Below are positions 1 to 6,693 of a stretch of 8,001 bases of DNA, piece by piece. Origin of the DNA: an uncultured Sphingobium sp. GTDB lineage: Bacteria; Pseudomonadota; Alphaproteobacteria; Sphingomonadales; Sphingomonadaceae. Positions within the stretch are counted from its first letter, which is position 1; each line of letters opens with the position of its first letter. Below the pieces are notes generated by a model. That model made no database searches. It saw only the letters and a program-made list of their open reading frames with translations, and had not been told where the DNA came from. The position numbers and the translations under genes are program-made. The DNA is taken from NCBI GenBank assembly GCA_946479185.1, contig CAMLFF010000141.1, positions 1-8,001 on the forward strand. The letters run 5' to 3'.

Positions 1-555
1 GGGGCCAAGCACATGGTCACCGGCTATGATCATCTGCTGTTCCTCGCGGGCGTCATCTTCTTCCTCTACCGGATGAAGGACATCGGCGCTTATGTGACGC
101 TGTTCGCCATCGGCCACAGCACCACGCTGCTGCTCGGCGTCCTGCTGGATATTCGCGCCAACCCCTATCTGATCGATGCGATCATCGGGCTTTCAGTGGT
201 CTACAAGGCGATCGACAATCTCGATGGGTTCAAGACCTGGTTCGGCGTCTCGCCCAATCCCAAGGCTGCGGTGCTCATCTTCGGCTTCTTCCACGGCTTT
301 GGCCTGGCGACCAAGATCCAGGAATTGACTCTGCCTCAAGACGGCATGATATATAATCTCATCAGCTTCAATGTCGGGGTGGAATTGGGGCAATTTCTCG
401 CGCTGGCGATCATCCTCCTGCTCATGAACCTATGGCGCATGAGCAGTCATTTCACGCGCAGCGCCATCATCGCCAATGCTGGCCTCATGACCGCCGGGTT
501 CGTCCTCATTGTCTATCAGCTGACCGGCTATTTCACCCAAGGGAGCCTCACATGA
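1..555 (+). CDS. HupE/UreJ-type membrane protein, C-terminal part (5' end outside window)
   Basis: The frame is open from the first base, so the gene begins upstream and the ATG at 13 is internal. The visible 184 residues are very hydrophobic, with about five or six membrane segments. They start with an H-x5-D-H motif (HMVTGYDH, residues 4-11 of the visible part), the signature of the first metal-binding helix in HupE/UreJ nickel permeases. Later come IGHSTTL, GFFHGFGLA and FNVGVELGQ, which fit the HupE_UreJ_2 family. The second classical HupE motif (FHG followed by a second His and a Glu) appears here only as FHGFGLA, so nickel transport cannot be assumed. Family members often carry a periplasmic N-terminal domain before this membrane part; it would lie off the window. 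The stop overlaps the start of the next gene (ATGA). Family assignment is fairly sure; the substrate is unknown. Confidence 0.85.
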   Translation, partial: GAKHMVTGYDHLLFLAGVIFFLYRMKDIGAYVTLFAIGHSTTLLLGVLLDIRANPYLIDAIIGLSVVYKAIDNLDGFKTWFGVSPNPKAAVLIFGFFHGFGLATKIQELTLPQDGMIYNLISFNVGVELGQFLALAIILLLMNLWRMSSHFTRSAIIANAGLMTAGFVLIVYQLTGYFTQGSLT

Positions 556-1163
556 CCGCACCCACCACCACGCTTCCGCCCGCGCGCATCAGCCCGCCAC
601 CGGCAACGCTGGCCAAAGCCACCGCAGGCGCCGCGCTCGCAGGCGTCCTCATCGCCACCGTGTTCGTGCTCCCCGCCGAATATGGCATCGATCCGACCGG
701 CGTCGGCACGGCCCTTGGCCTGACGGGCATGGTGTCCGGCGAAGCAAGCGAGGCTGCTCCCGCGCCCGAGGCTGCCCCCGCGACGACCACAACCACGCCA
801 ACCAAGGCGAGCATCGCCAAAGCCACCCCTTGGCGACAGGATGAAATGACCATCACGCTGGAGCCGCACAGCGGGCAGGAAGTCAAAGCCCATATGATCA
901 AGGGTGACAGCTTCATCTTCCAATGGGCGTCCACAGGCGGCCCGGTGAAAGCCGAGATGCATGGCGAAGCCACCGGCGCGACCGACGGTTCTTTCACGGA
1001 CTATTGGAAGGAGCTGGAAATCACCGGCGGACAGGGCGATTTCACCGCGCCATTCGATGGCACGCACGGCTGGTATTTCCGCAATAAGGGTGAGACGCCG
1101 ATCACCATCAAGGTCAAGACCGTCGGCTTCTACAAAGACCTGTTCAAGCCGCAAGCGCAGTGA
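552..1163 (+). CDS. Single-pass 'transmembrane anchor' protein with C-terminal beta-rich domain
   Basis: This 203-residue protein starts at the ATG overlapping the previous stop, 6 bases after a good ribosome binding site (AAGGGAG, 539-545). An open frame reaches back to 432 but lies inside the upstream gene and has no reason to be used. Layout: short Pro/Thr-rich cytoplasmic N-terminus (1-20), one membrane helix (about 25-41), a PAEYGIDPTGVGTALGLTGM block (41-60), an Ala/Pro/Thr linker (64-92) and a C-terminal domain (about 96-195) ending in alternating beta-like strands, with FDGTHGWYFRN (168-178) as its most distinctive motif. The DPTGxGxxLGLTxM block is what I recall from proteins annotated 'transmembrane anchor protein' that sit beside HupE/UreJ-type genes. 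The C-terminal domain probably faces the periplasm. No enzyme motif is visible. The overlap with the HupE-like gene implies linked production; its function is unknown. Confidence 0.8.
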   Translation: MTAPTTTLPPARISPPPATLAKATAGAALAGVLIATVFVLPAEYGIDPTGVGTALGLTGMVSGEASEAAPAPEAAPATTTTTPTKASIAKATPWRQDEMTITLEPHSGQEVKAHMIKGDSFIFQWASTGGPVKAEMHGEATGATDGSFTDYWKELEITGGQGDFTAPFDGTHGWYFRNKGETPITIKVKTVGFYKDLFKPQAQ

Positions 1164-1292
1164 GCCGTCACCGCATCTTCAGCGCCGTGAGACAGGCAAG
1201 ATTTCTCGGTGAAGACTCCATTGTTGATGCCACGGCATTTTCACCCGCCATCACACGCATTTCAAAATTTTGGCGTCTTCAATGTGACAAGT

Positions 1293-1307
1293 TTGACATA
1301 ATCTATC
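1293..1307 (+). promoter_or_regulatory. Possible -35 element overlapping a weak Fur-like palindrome
   Basis: TTGACA at 1293-1298 matches the -35 consensus exactly. The -10 hexamer at a 17-base spacing (GGCCTA, 1316-1321) is poor. GACATA-A-TCTATC (1295-1307) has the 6-1-6 shape of a Fur site, with matching GA.A / TATC ends, but only about 7 of 12 positions fit the enterobacterial consensus. A Fur site here would fit an iron-repressed receptor. The evidence is suggestive only. Confidence 0.25.
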
Positions 1308-1449
1308 CCTTTTGCGGCCTAGCGTCTGTGTCTCAAGACGTGAAGAACACCCAAGCCGGACCCGCAGACGAACGCAAAGCTCGCTCGGGACATAAGAAGA
1401 AAATCCGGTCTTCGTTTCGCAGGACAATTGGGAACAGCGACATCATTTT

Positions 1450-1455
1450 AGGGGG
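1450..1455 (+). promoter_or_regulatory. Ribosome binding site deciding the receptor start
   Basis: AGGGGG lies 7 bases before the ATG at 1463. It decides that start over the open in-frame extension reaching about 100 codons upstream, because the ATG at 1463 is followed at once by a typical signal peptide. Confidence 0.7.
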
Positions 1456-1462
1456 TACAATT

Positions 1463-3616
1463 ATGCTGAGATCATCCACTCTTCGTCTGGCCTTGGTAAC
1501 AAGCGCAGCCGCCTTGGCTCTTCCCCACGCTGCTCTGGCTCAAACAGCAGGCGCATCCGCAAATGATGGCGAGATCATCATCACAGGCCTCAAGCGCCAA
1601 TATTTCGGCGATGCGCCCGTCAAAGAGATTCCGCAGGCCATCCAGTTCCTCGAAGGCGACATGCTTGAGGATCTGAACATCACCCGCCTCGATTCCGCGC
1701 TTGAACTTGCAAGCGGCGTCTCGAAGCAGAACAACTTCGGCGGCTTGTGGGATAGTTTCGCAATCCGTGGTTTCGCTGGCGACGAGAATTTCCCGAGCGG
1801 CTTTCTCGTCAACGGCTTCAACGGCGGCCGCGGTTATGGCGGCCCACGCGATGCCTCGAACGTCGAGCGCATCGAAGTGCTCAAGGGCCCGAACTCGGCG
1901 CTCTTCGGGCGCGGCGAGCCCGGCGGCACGATCAACATCGTCACCAAAAAACCCACCTTCGAAAAGGGCGGCAGCTTCTCGGTTTCCGCAGGCAGCTGGG
2001 AGAAGTATCGCGTTGATGGCGATTTCAACCTGCCACTGAGCGACAGCATCGCCATCCGCATCAACGGATCATCCGAGCAGGCCAACAGCTTCCGCGACAC
2101 GGTGAACACGCAGAAATACACGCTCACGCCATCGCTGCTCGCCAAGCTGTCGGATAGCGACATCTTCACTTACGAGATGGAACATGTGAACCAGGAAGTG
2201 CCGTTCGAGCGTGGCGTCGTCGCCATCCCGACCGTCGCCACCAATGGCTCGATCACCTATAATCTGGGCGCAATCCCTAACTCGCGCTTCCTCGGCAACC
2301 CAAATGACGGCCCGATCAAGGTCGAGGTTCTGGGCCATCAGGCGCAATATCAGCATGATTTCAGCGAGGATTGGACCCTCATGCTGGGTGCTGGCTACAA
2401 GGACACGACGTTCGTGGGCTTTGCGAGCGATCCAGAGCTGGTGCTGAGCCGCCAGCGTCTCGACAATGACGGACGCACCCTCACCCGCCAGCGCCGCTTC
2501 CGCGATTACAGCACCAATCATATGGTGTTCCGCGGTGAAATCGCCGGCAAGGTGAATACGGGTAAATCGATCGTCCACAACCTCCGCTTCGGCGCGGATT
2601 GGGACAAGTTCGAGATCGACAGCTTCCAGACCCGTTATCGCCCCGTGGCGGCCGATCAGTCCTACTCGATCGATATCTTCAACCCGAATTACAACATTAT
2701 TGCACCAACACCCACTGCAGTCATTCTGAACACGCTGGAGGTTCAAAAGGCCTGGGGCATCTATGCGCAGGATCAGATCGAGATCGGCGAGATGTTCAAG
2801 GTCCGGATCGGCGGACGTTATGATGACTTCCGGCCAGATATTGCTCTGCGGTCGACCAACACCAGTGTCAGCGCCAAATACACCAAGTTCAGCCCGATGG
2901 CTGGCCTGGTGTTCGAGCCAACCAAAAGCCTGTCTTTCTACGCCAGCTATGGCAAAGGCTTCCGCCCGAACAGCGGAACTGATTTTGCTGGAAACCTCTT
3001 CCAACCAGAAACCAGCGAATCCTATGAGGTTGGCGCGAAGTTCGTGACGACGGACGGTCGCTTCACCAGCACCCTGTCACTCTTCACGATGACGAAGGAC
3101 GGCGTGCTGACGGCCGATCCAGCCAATGCGGGCTTCTCGCGGCCAGCAGGCTCTGCGAAGAGCAAGGGCATCGAGTTCGATCTCAATGCCAAGCTGCCAG
3201 CCGGGTTCGAGCTGTTCCTGACTTATGCCTACACGGACGCCGAATGGTCCACCACTGCCCGGGATCCGAACTTCGGCTTCCTGATCAGTGCGGGCGCTCC
3301 ACTGATCTACATTCCCAAGCATCAGGGCAATGCGCTGCTGTTCAAGACCTTCTCGGTCGGCAATACAGAAGCTATGCTGGGTGCGGGCGTAACCCATGTC
3401 AGTCGTCGTCTCGGCGAAACGGCCACGACCTTCTACCTGCCCGCCTATACGATTGCCAAGGTCATGGGGTCGATCAATGTCACCGAGCAGATCAAACTCT
3501 CGGCTGATGTGAGCAACATCTTCGACAAGAAATATTATGCCAGCTCCTATGCGGCGCTCTGGATCCAGCCGGGCATGCCGCGTGCGTTCACGGTTCGGGC
3601 AAGCTTCAACTTCTGA
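1463..3616 (+). CDS. TonB-dependent siderophore receptor
   Basis: This 717-residue outer-membrane receptor probably imports a ferric siderophore using energy from TonB-ExbB-ExbD. It has a signal peptide (residues 1-26, cut after ALA), then a candidate TonB box (EIIITG, 37-42). The plug domain (about 52-163) ends in the classic run around IEVLKGPNSALFGRGEPGG (137-155) and INIVTKKP, which is typical of the siderophore-receptor branch rather than the vitamin B12 or sugar branches. The rest is the 22-strand barrel, with the late motif SNIFDKKYY (684-692) and a terminal Phe (SFNF) needed for outer-membrane assembly. Only about 25 residues separate signal peptide and plug, so there is no N-terminal signalling (STN) domain and no FecA-type sigma-factor signalling is expected. 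The downstream PepSY protein supports an iron role. The siderophore it binds cannot be told from sequence. Confidence 0.92.
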   Translation: MLRSSTLRLALVTSAAALALPHAALAQTAGASANDGEIIITGLKRQYFGDAPVKEIPQAIQFLEGDMLEDLNITRLDSALELASGVSKQNNFGGLWDSFAIRGFAGDENFPSGFLVNGFNGGRGYGGPRDASNVERIEVLKGPNSALFGRGEPGGTINIVTKKPTFEKGGSFSVSAGSWEKYRVDGDFNLPLSDSIAIRINGSSEQANSFRDTVNTQKYTLTPSLLAKLSDSDIFTYEMEHVNQEVPFERGVVAIPTVATNGSITYNLGAIPNSRFLGNPNDGPIKVEVLGHQAQYQHDFSEDWTLMLGAGYKDTTFVGFASDPELVLSRQRLDNDGRTLTRQRRFRDYSTNHMVFRGEIAGKVNTGKSIVHNLRFGADWDKFEIDSFQTRYRPVAADQSYSIDIFNPNYNIIAPTPTAVILNTLEVQKAWGIYAQDQIEIGEMFKVRIGGRYDDFRPDIALRSTNTSVSAKYTKFSPMAGLVFEPTKSLSFYASYGKGFRPNSGTDFAGNLFQPETSESYEVGAKFVTTDGRFTSTLSLFTMTKDGVLTADPANAGFSRPAGSAKSKGIEFDLNAKLPAGFELFLTYAYTDAEWSTTARDPNFGFLISAGAPLIYIPKHQGNALLFKTFSVGNTEAMLGAGVTHVSRRLGETATTFYLPAYTIAKVMGSINVTEQIKLSADVSNIFDKKYYASSYAALWIQPGMPRAFTVRASFNF

Positions 3617-3625
3617 TGCAACATC

Positions 3626-3647
3626 GCCGGGGCCTTCCACGCCCGGC
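3626..3647 (+). other. Small hairpin just after the receptor stop
   Basis: GCCGGG (3626-3631) pairs perfectly with CCCGGC (3642-3647) around a 10-base loop. No T-run follows, so it is not a terminator itself. It could protect the receptor mRNA 3' end or help fold the terminator region that follows. Confidence 0.4.
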
Positions 3648-3649
3648 AC

Positions 3650-3698
3650 GGCTGCCGCTCTCCTCCCCGTCAAGGTCGGGGATAGCGGCGGCCTTTTT
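3650..3698 (+). terminator. Intrinsic terminator between receptor and PepSY genes
   Basis: A 10-bp outer stem pairs 3650-3659 (GGCTGCCGCT) with 3684-3693 (AGCGGCGGCC), with one T-G wobble. After a small internal loop, an inner stem pairs TCCCCG (3664-3669) with CGGGGA (3677-3682) around a 7-base loop. Five T residues (3694-3698) follow directly. This is a textbook rho-independent terminator shape. The next gene's ribosome binding site begins only 13 bases after the T-run. Confidence 0.75.
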
Positions 3699-3722
3699 CT
3701 TGCCTGAGACTGGAGGCAATTG

Positions 3723-4766
3723 ATGACACGCGCGCAATGGCTCCGCATTCACCGGATCGTTGGCCTCAGTATGGCGGCCTTCCTGCTCGTCCAGTCCCTC
3801 ACCGGCGCTATGCTGCTTTATCGTGGCCCGCTCGCCCGCTTGATCGACCCCAGCGGCATGACAAGCGCGGGCGCTGGCTCTGCAATCTCCATCGGCGCGG
3901 TGGTCGCAACGGCGGATAAAGCCCTCCCCGGCTATCATGCCATCCGCATCAACGCCCCGGAGACTGTCGGCGCGACCTGGCTGGCGCAACTGACCGATCA
4001 GCAAGGCCATAGCGCTTATGCGTCCATCGATCCCAACGGCGGCGAGATACGGCGCGCGGGTGGCCTGTGGTACTTCCCGATCGAGGCCGCCTTGCAGATC
4101 CATTACCGCCTCGTCGCGGGCAAAACCGGCATGGTCATCATCACACTCAACGCCTTGGCGCTGCTCTTCATGCTGGCGAGCGGCCTCGCCTATTGGTGGC
4201 CCAAGCGCAATCTCGCCAAGGCGCTGGCGATCCGCCTCACCGCCTCGCCGCGCCTCATCCTGCGGCAGGCGCACCGTACGCTTGGCGTCGCGATGGCAGC
4301 CTGCCTCGCCATCATCGCCAGCACCGGGCTGCTACTCATCGTGCCCGATCTGTTCGAGACCGGCACGCCCGCGCCACGCCTCAGCCTGCCGATCACCGCG
4401 ATCGACCAAGGCCTGGCGCTTGCGCAAAACGCCTTCCCCGCCAGCACGCTGAACGATGCCCGGCTGAATGGCGACCGGATGATCATCAATTTCAGGGCGC
4501 CCGAGCGCAATGCGCGCGCCGTCCACCGGGTCGTCGTCGATATCGCCGCATCGCGTATCGTCAGCGCGATACCCGCTGATCAAAACCCCGCCCTGTGGAT
4601 GACCGTTCTGCCAATCCACACGGGCGATATCCTCGGCCTGATCGGCGGAGCATTGTGGCTCATCATCGCCATAGCGCTCGCCACACTCGCCCTTTCCGGT
4701 CCCATAATGTGGTGGCATGTCCGCACCCAGCGCCGCCGCCCCGTCCCCAAGGTTTCCCAATCATGA
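3723..4766 (+). CDS. PepSY-associated membrane protein, candidate ferrisiderophore reductase (FoxB/PiuB-like)
   Basis: This 347-residue inner-membrane protein begins at the ATG 6 bases after GGAGG (3712-3716); the in-frame TTG just before is too close to that site. It opens with the family's hallmark WLRIHRIVGL, then has four membrane helices (about 12-33, 136-158, 185-207 and 303-331). PepSY-like periplasmic stretches lie between helices 1 and 2 and between 3 and 4. Histidines 10, 127 (IHYRL), 184 (AHRTLG) and 299 (IHTGD) sit at or near helix ends, where related proteins are thought to hold haem, and WWPKR follows helix 2. Some family members, such as FoxB, reduce iron from siderophores in the periplasm. 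The position right after a siderophore receptor supports that role here, though it remains inference. The stop overlaps the next start (ATGA). Confidence 0.85.
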   Translation: MTRAQWLRIHRIVGLSMAAFLLVQSLTGAMLLYRGPLARLIDPSGMTSAGAGSAISIGAVVATADKALPGYHAIRINAPETVGATWLAQLTDQQGHSAYASIDPNGGEIRRAGGLWYFPIEAALQIHYRLVAGKTGMVIITLNALALLFMLASGLAYWWPKRNLAKALAIRLTASPRLILRQAHRTLGVAMAACLAIIASTGLLLIVPDLFETGTPAPRLSLPITAIDQGLALAQNAFPASTLNDARLNGDRMIINFRAPERNARAVHRVVVDIAASRIVSAIPADQNPALWMTVLPIHTGDILGLIGGALWLIIAIALATLALSGPIMWWHVRTQRRRPVPKVSQS

Positions 4767-5689
4767 CGCTGCTCTACACATCCGATCCAACCCGAGGCCG
4801 CATCTGGCACGACATTTTCGCCAAACAGGCGCCAGATATCGGCTTTTTCGAGCCTGATAACGCGCCCGACAAGGCGACGATCCGCTATCTCGCCGCCTGG
4901 AATCCACAGGCCGATCTGTTCGCGCAATTGCCCGCGCTCGAGGTGCTGTTCTCGATCGGCGCTGGTGTCGATCAACTCAATATGGCTGCGGTGCCGGATC
5001 ATGTCCGGGTCGTCCGCATGATCGAGCCGGGCATCATCGCGGGCATGGTGGAATATGCCACGATGGCCGCGCTTGCCATGCACCGTAACCTGATCGATTA
5101 TGGACTGGCACAACGCGAAGGCCGCTGGGCGCCGATCAAGCTCGTGCCCGCCAGCGAGCGTCGCGTCGGGGTTATGGGCCTTGGGAGCCTCGGCCAGGCC
5201 CTGCTGCAATCCCTGAGCAACTTCGGCTTCTCATTGTCAGGCTGGAGCCGCTCTGCCCACAACATCGAGAATGTCGATTGCTATGCAGGCGAGGATCAAC
5301 TCAATGGCTTCCTCGCCAATTGCGATATCTTGATCTGCCTGCTGCCCCTCACCGATGAGACGCGCGGCATTTTGTCCCGCAAGACCTTGTCTCAACTCCC
5401 CAAGGGCGCAGCGCTGATCAACTGCGCCCGCGGCGGTCATCTTGTGGACGAGGATCTGACCGCCCTGCTCGATGAAGGGCATCTCTCCGGCGCAATGCTG
5501 GACGTGACGGAGCCAGAGCCTTTGCCCGCCGGTCACGCCTTCTGGACCCACCCGCGCATCCTGCTCACGCCGCATGTTGCCAGCATGACGCGGGCGGACA
5601 GCGCGGCGCAGGCCCTGATCGCCAATATTCGCCGCCATCAGGCCGGAACAAGCATGGATGGCGAAGTTGCGCGGGATCGCGGCTATTGA
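4763..5689 (+). CDS. ghrA: GhrA-type glyoxylate/hydroxypyruvate reductase (2-hydroxyacid dehydrogenase)
   Basis: This 308-residue cytoplasmic enzyme should reduce 2-oxoacids such as glyoxylate or hydroxypyruvate to 2-hydroxyacids. The start is the ATG overlapping the PepSY stop, with AAGG (4749-4752) 10 bases before it. Seen in the sequence: SIGAGVD (64-70) in the substrate domain, the dinucleotide-binding GLGSLG (139-144), WSRSAH (161-166) whose Arg suggests NADPH preference, and the catalytic set Arg223 (CARGGH), Glu252 (in EPEPLP) and His271 (TPHVAS). From memory, E. coli GhrA (312 residues) aligns along its whole length, including the ending (DRARGY there, ARDRGY here). It is less like GhrB or SerA because the N-terminal domain is short and divergent. 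Its overlap with a membrane protein of iron uptake is unexpected for a central-metabolism enzyme. The physiological substrate is uncertain. Confidence 0.88.
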   Translation: MTLLYTSDPTRGRIWHDIFAKQAPDIGFFEPDNAPDKATIRYLAAWNPQADLFAQLPALEVLFSIGAGVDQLNMAAVPDHVRVVRMIEPGIIAGMVEYATMAALAMHRNLIDYGLAQREGRWAPIKLVPASERRVGVMGLGSLGQALLQSLSNFGFSLSGWSRSAHNIENVDCYAGEDQLNGFLANCDILICLLPLTDETRGILSRKTLSQLPKGAALINCARGGHLVDEDLTALLDEGHLSGAMLDVTEPEPLPAGHAFWTHPRILLTPHVASMTRADSAAQALIANIRRHQAGTSMDGEVARDRGY

Positions 5690-5835
5690 TGCGCGCGCTC
5701 CTTCACCGCGCGAGAATCTTCCAAAAACGGCGCAAAAGCGGCAGCCAATGCCACGTCCCGCCGCCTAAGGGCAGACTGACAGATTAGAGTTGAGCGCAAC
5801 ATGGGCAGCCGTTTCCCCGCCCAAGGAGCAGAGGC
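5690..5835 (+). other. Spacer between ghrA and the GNAT gene
   Basis: This 146-bp gap has a 6-bp GC hairpin (CGCGCG at 5692-5697 with CGCGCG at 5707-5712, loop of 9) just after the ghrA stop, but no T-run, so it is not a convincing terminator. No clear -35/-10 pair was found. Whether the downstream pair has its own promoter is open. Confidence 0.35.
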
Positions 5836-6693
5836 ATGGCGACCAGTACAGAGGCAAAGATAACCCTGCGGCGGATGACCGTAGAAGATTTGCCCGCTGC
5901 ACATTCATTGTCCGGCGAAGAGCGCTGGCCGCACCGCATGGAAGATTGGGAGATGCTGCTCAGCCTGGGCTTTGGCTATGTCGTCGAGCGCGATGGCGAG
6001 GTTGTCGGCACAGCGATGGCCTGGCTCTATGGCCTGAATGCGGCGACGCTCGGCATGGTCATCGTATCAGCCAAGGCGCGGGGCAAGGGTTTGGAGCGTC
6101 GTCTCATCGAGGCCGTTCTGGCCGATCTGGGCGATCGCACAGTGCTTTTGAATGCGCCGGACACAGGCGTTCCGCTCTTCCGTGAATTGGGGTTTGAAAC
6201 GACAGGGCCCGTTTTCCAGCATCGCGGCGCAGCCTTTGACGTGCCGATGGCGGAGTTGATCCCGAACGAGCGGGTGCGTCCTCTGGGCGCAAAGGACATG
6301 CCAGCCCTGCGCTCATTGGCACGCCGCGCGACCGGCATGGACCGGGACGCACTGCTCGACGCCTTGGTGCGCGGCGCCAAAGGCGTTGTGCTCACACGCG
6401 AAAATGAGCCCGTTGGCTTTGCACTCTTCAGGCGTTTCGGGCGCGGTTATGTCGTCGGGCCGACGATTGCACCGGATAGCGGCGGCGCAAAGGCGCTCAT
6501 CTCCCACTGGCTCGGCTCTCACAGCGGCACCTTCTGCCGTCTGGACGTGCCGCTGGAGAGCGATCTGTGCCTCTGGCTGGAAGAATTGGGCCTCCCCTGC
6601 GTTGGCAGGGTGGTAAGAATGGTCCGTGGATCGCGGCCTCCGGTTGACCCATCCGTCACAGTCTTCTCTCTAACCACACAGGCTCTTGGATGA
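5836..6693 (+). CDS. GNAT N-acetyltransferase with YitH-like C-terminal domain
   Basis: This 285-residue protein starts 7 bases after AAGGAG (5823-5828). The N-terminal half is a GNAT fold: LRRMTVEDLPA opening (11-21), core strand TLGMVIVS (71-78), acetyl-CoA loop ARGKGLERRL (81-90) and NAPDTGVPLFRELGF (106-120). The C-terminal half matches the second acetyltransferase-like domain of the YitH group: ATGMDRDALLDALV (165-178), GYVVGPTIAP (204-213), RLDVP (235-239), and RMVRG (261-265) followed by a proline-rich segment. The loop usually reads R-x-x-G-x-G/A; here the last position is Glu87, an unusual charged residue next to the cofactor phosphates. Members of this group are poorly characterised and the acetyl acceptor is unknown. 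The stop overlaps the gabD start (ATGA), which hints at a role in the same amine or amino-acid breakdown route. Family assignment is sure; function is not. Confidence 0.85.
   Translation: MATSTEAKITLRRMTVEDLPAAHSLSGEERWPHRMEDWEMLLSLGFGYVVERDGEVVGTAMAWLYGLNAATLGMVIVSAKARGKGLERRLIEAVLADLGDRTVLLNAPDTGVPLFRELGFETTGPVFQHRGAAFDVPMAELIPNERVRPLGAKDMPALRSLARRATGMDRDALLDALVRGAKGVVLTRENEPVGFALFRRFGRGYVVGPTIAPDSGGAKALISHWLGSHSGTFCRLDVPLESDLCLWLEELGLPCVGRVVRMVRGSRPPVDPSVTVFSLTTQALG

Larger units (their letters stand above)
1164..1462 (+). promoter_or_regulatory. Intergenic region upstream of the siderophore receptor, likely holding its promoter
   Basis: This 299-bp gap separates the anchor-protein gene from the receptor gene. 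The receptor frame stays open back to about 1160, but the extension has no signal-sequence character and an excellent ribosome binding site lies just before 1463, so I read the stretch as non-coding. Its middle (about 1255-1315) is clearly more AT-rich than the flanking genes. It contains a perfect 10-bp palindrome CAAAATTTTG (1263-1272), two TGACA copies nine bases apart (1285-1289 and 1294-1298) and a 5-bp hairpin (CGTCT 1323-1327 with AGACG 1336-1340). The 5' leader would be long (over 100 bases) if transcription starts near 1325. No convincing terminator for the upstream pair was found. Confidence 0.5.

Noticed and set aside
528..1154. Minus-strand open frame across the anchor-protein gene
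   Set aside because: The composition is Arg/Gly-rich and low in complexity, as expected for the shadow of an Ala/Pro/Thr-rich gene.
1176..1215. Possible terminator after the anchor-protein gene (TCTTCA with TGAAGA)
   Set aside because: The stem is only 6 bp around a 28-base loop and is not followed by a T-run.
1160..1462. N-terminal extension of the receptor by about 100 residues
   Set aside because: The extension lacks signal-peptide or domain character, while the ATG at 1463 has a strong ribosome binding site and is followed directly by a signal peptide.
2069..3004. Long open frame of 311 codons on the minus strand
   Set aside because: It lies wholly inside the receptor gene, has no recognisable domain and mirrors the GC-rich codon pattern of the real gene.
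4595..4762. Upstream extension of the ghrA frame into the PepSY gene
   Set aside because: The translated extension is Arg/Pro/His-rich and unlike the family, and the GhrA fold begins at the ATG at 4763 (MTLLYTSDP).
5683..5904. Small minus-strand open frame of 73 codons over the ghrA-GNAT spacer
   Set aside because: It overlaps the GNAT start and its ribosome binding site and resembles no family I recognise. A decayed gene fragment cannot be fully excluded, but nothing supports it.
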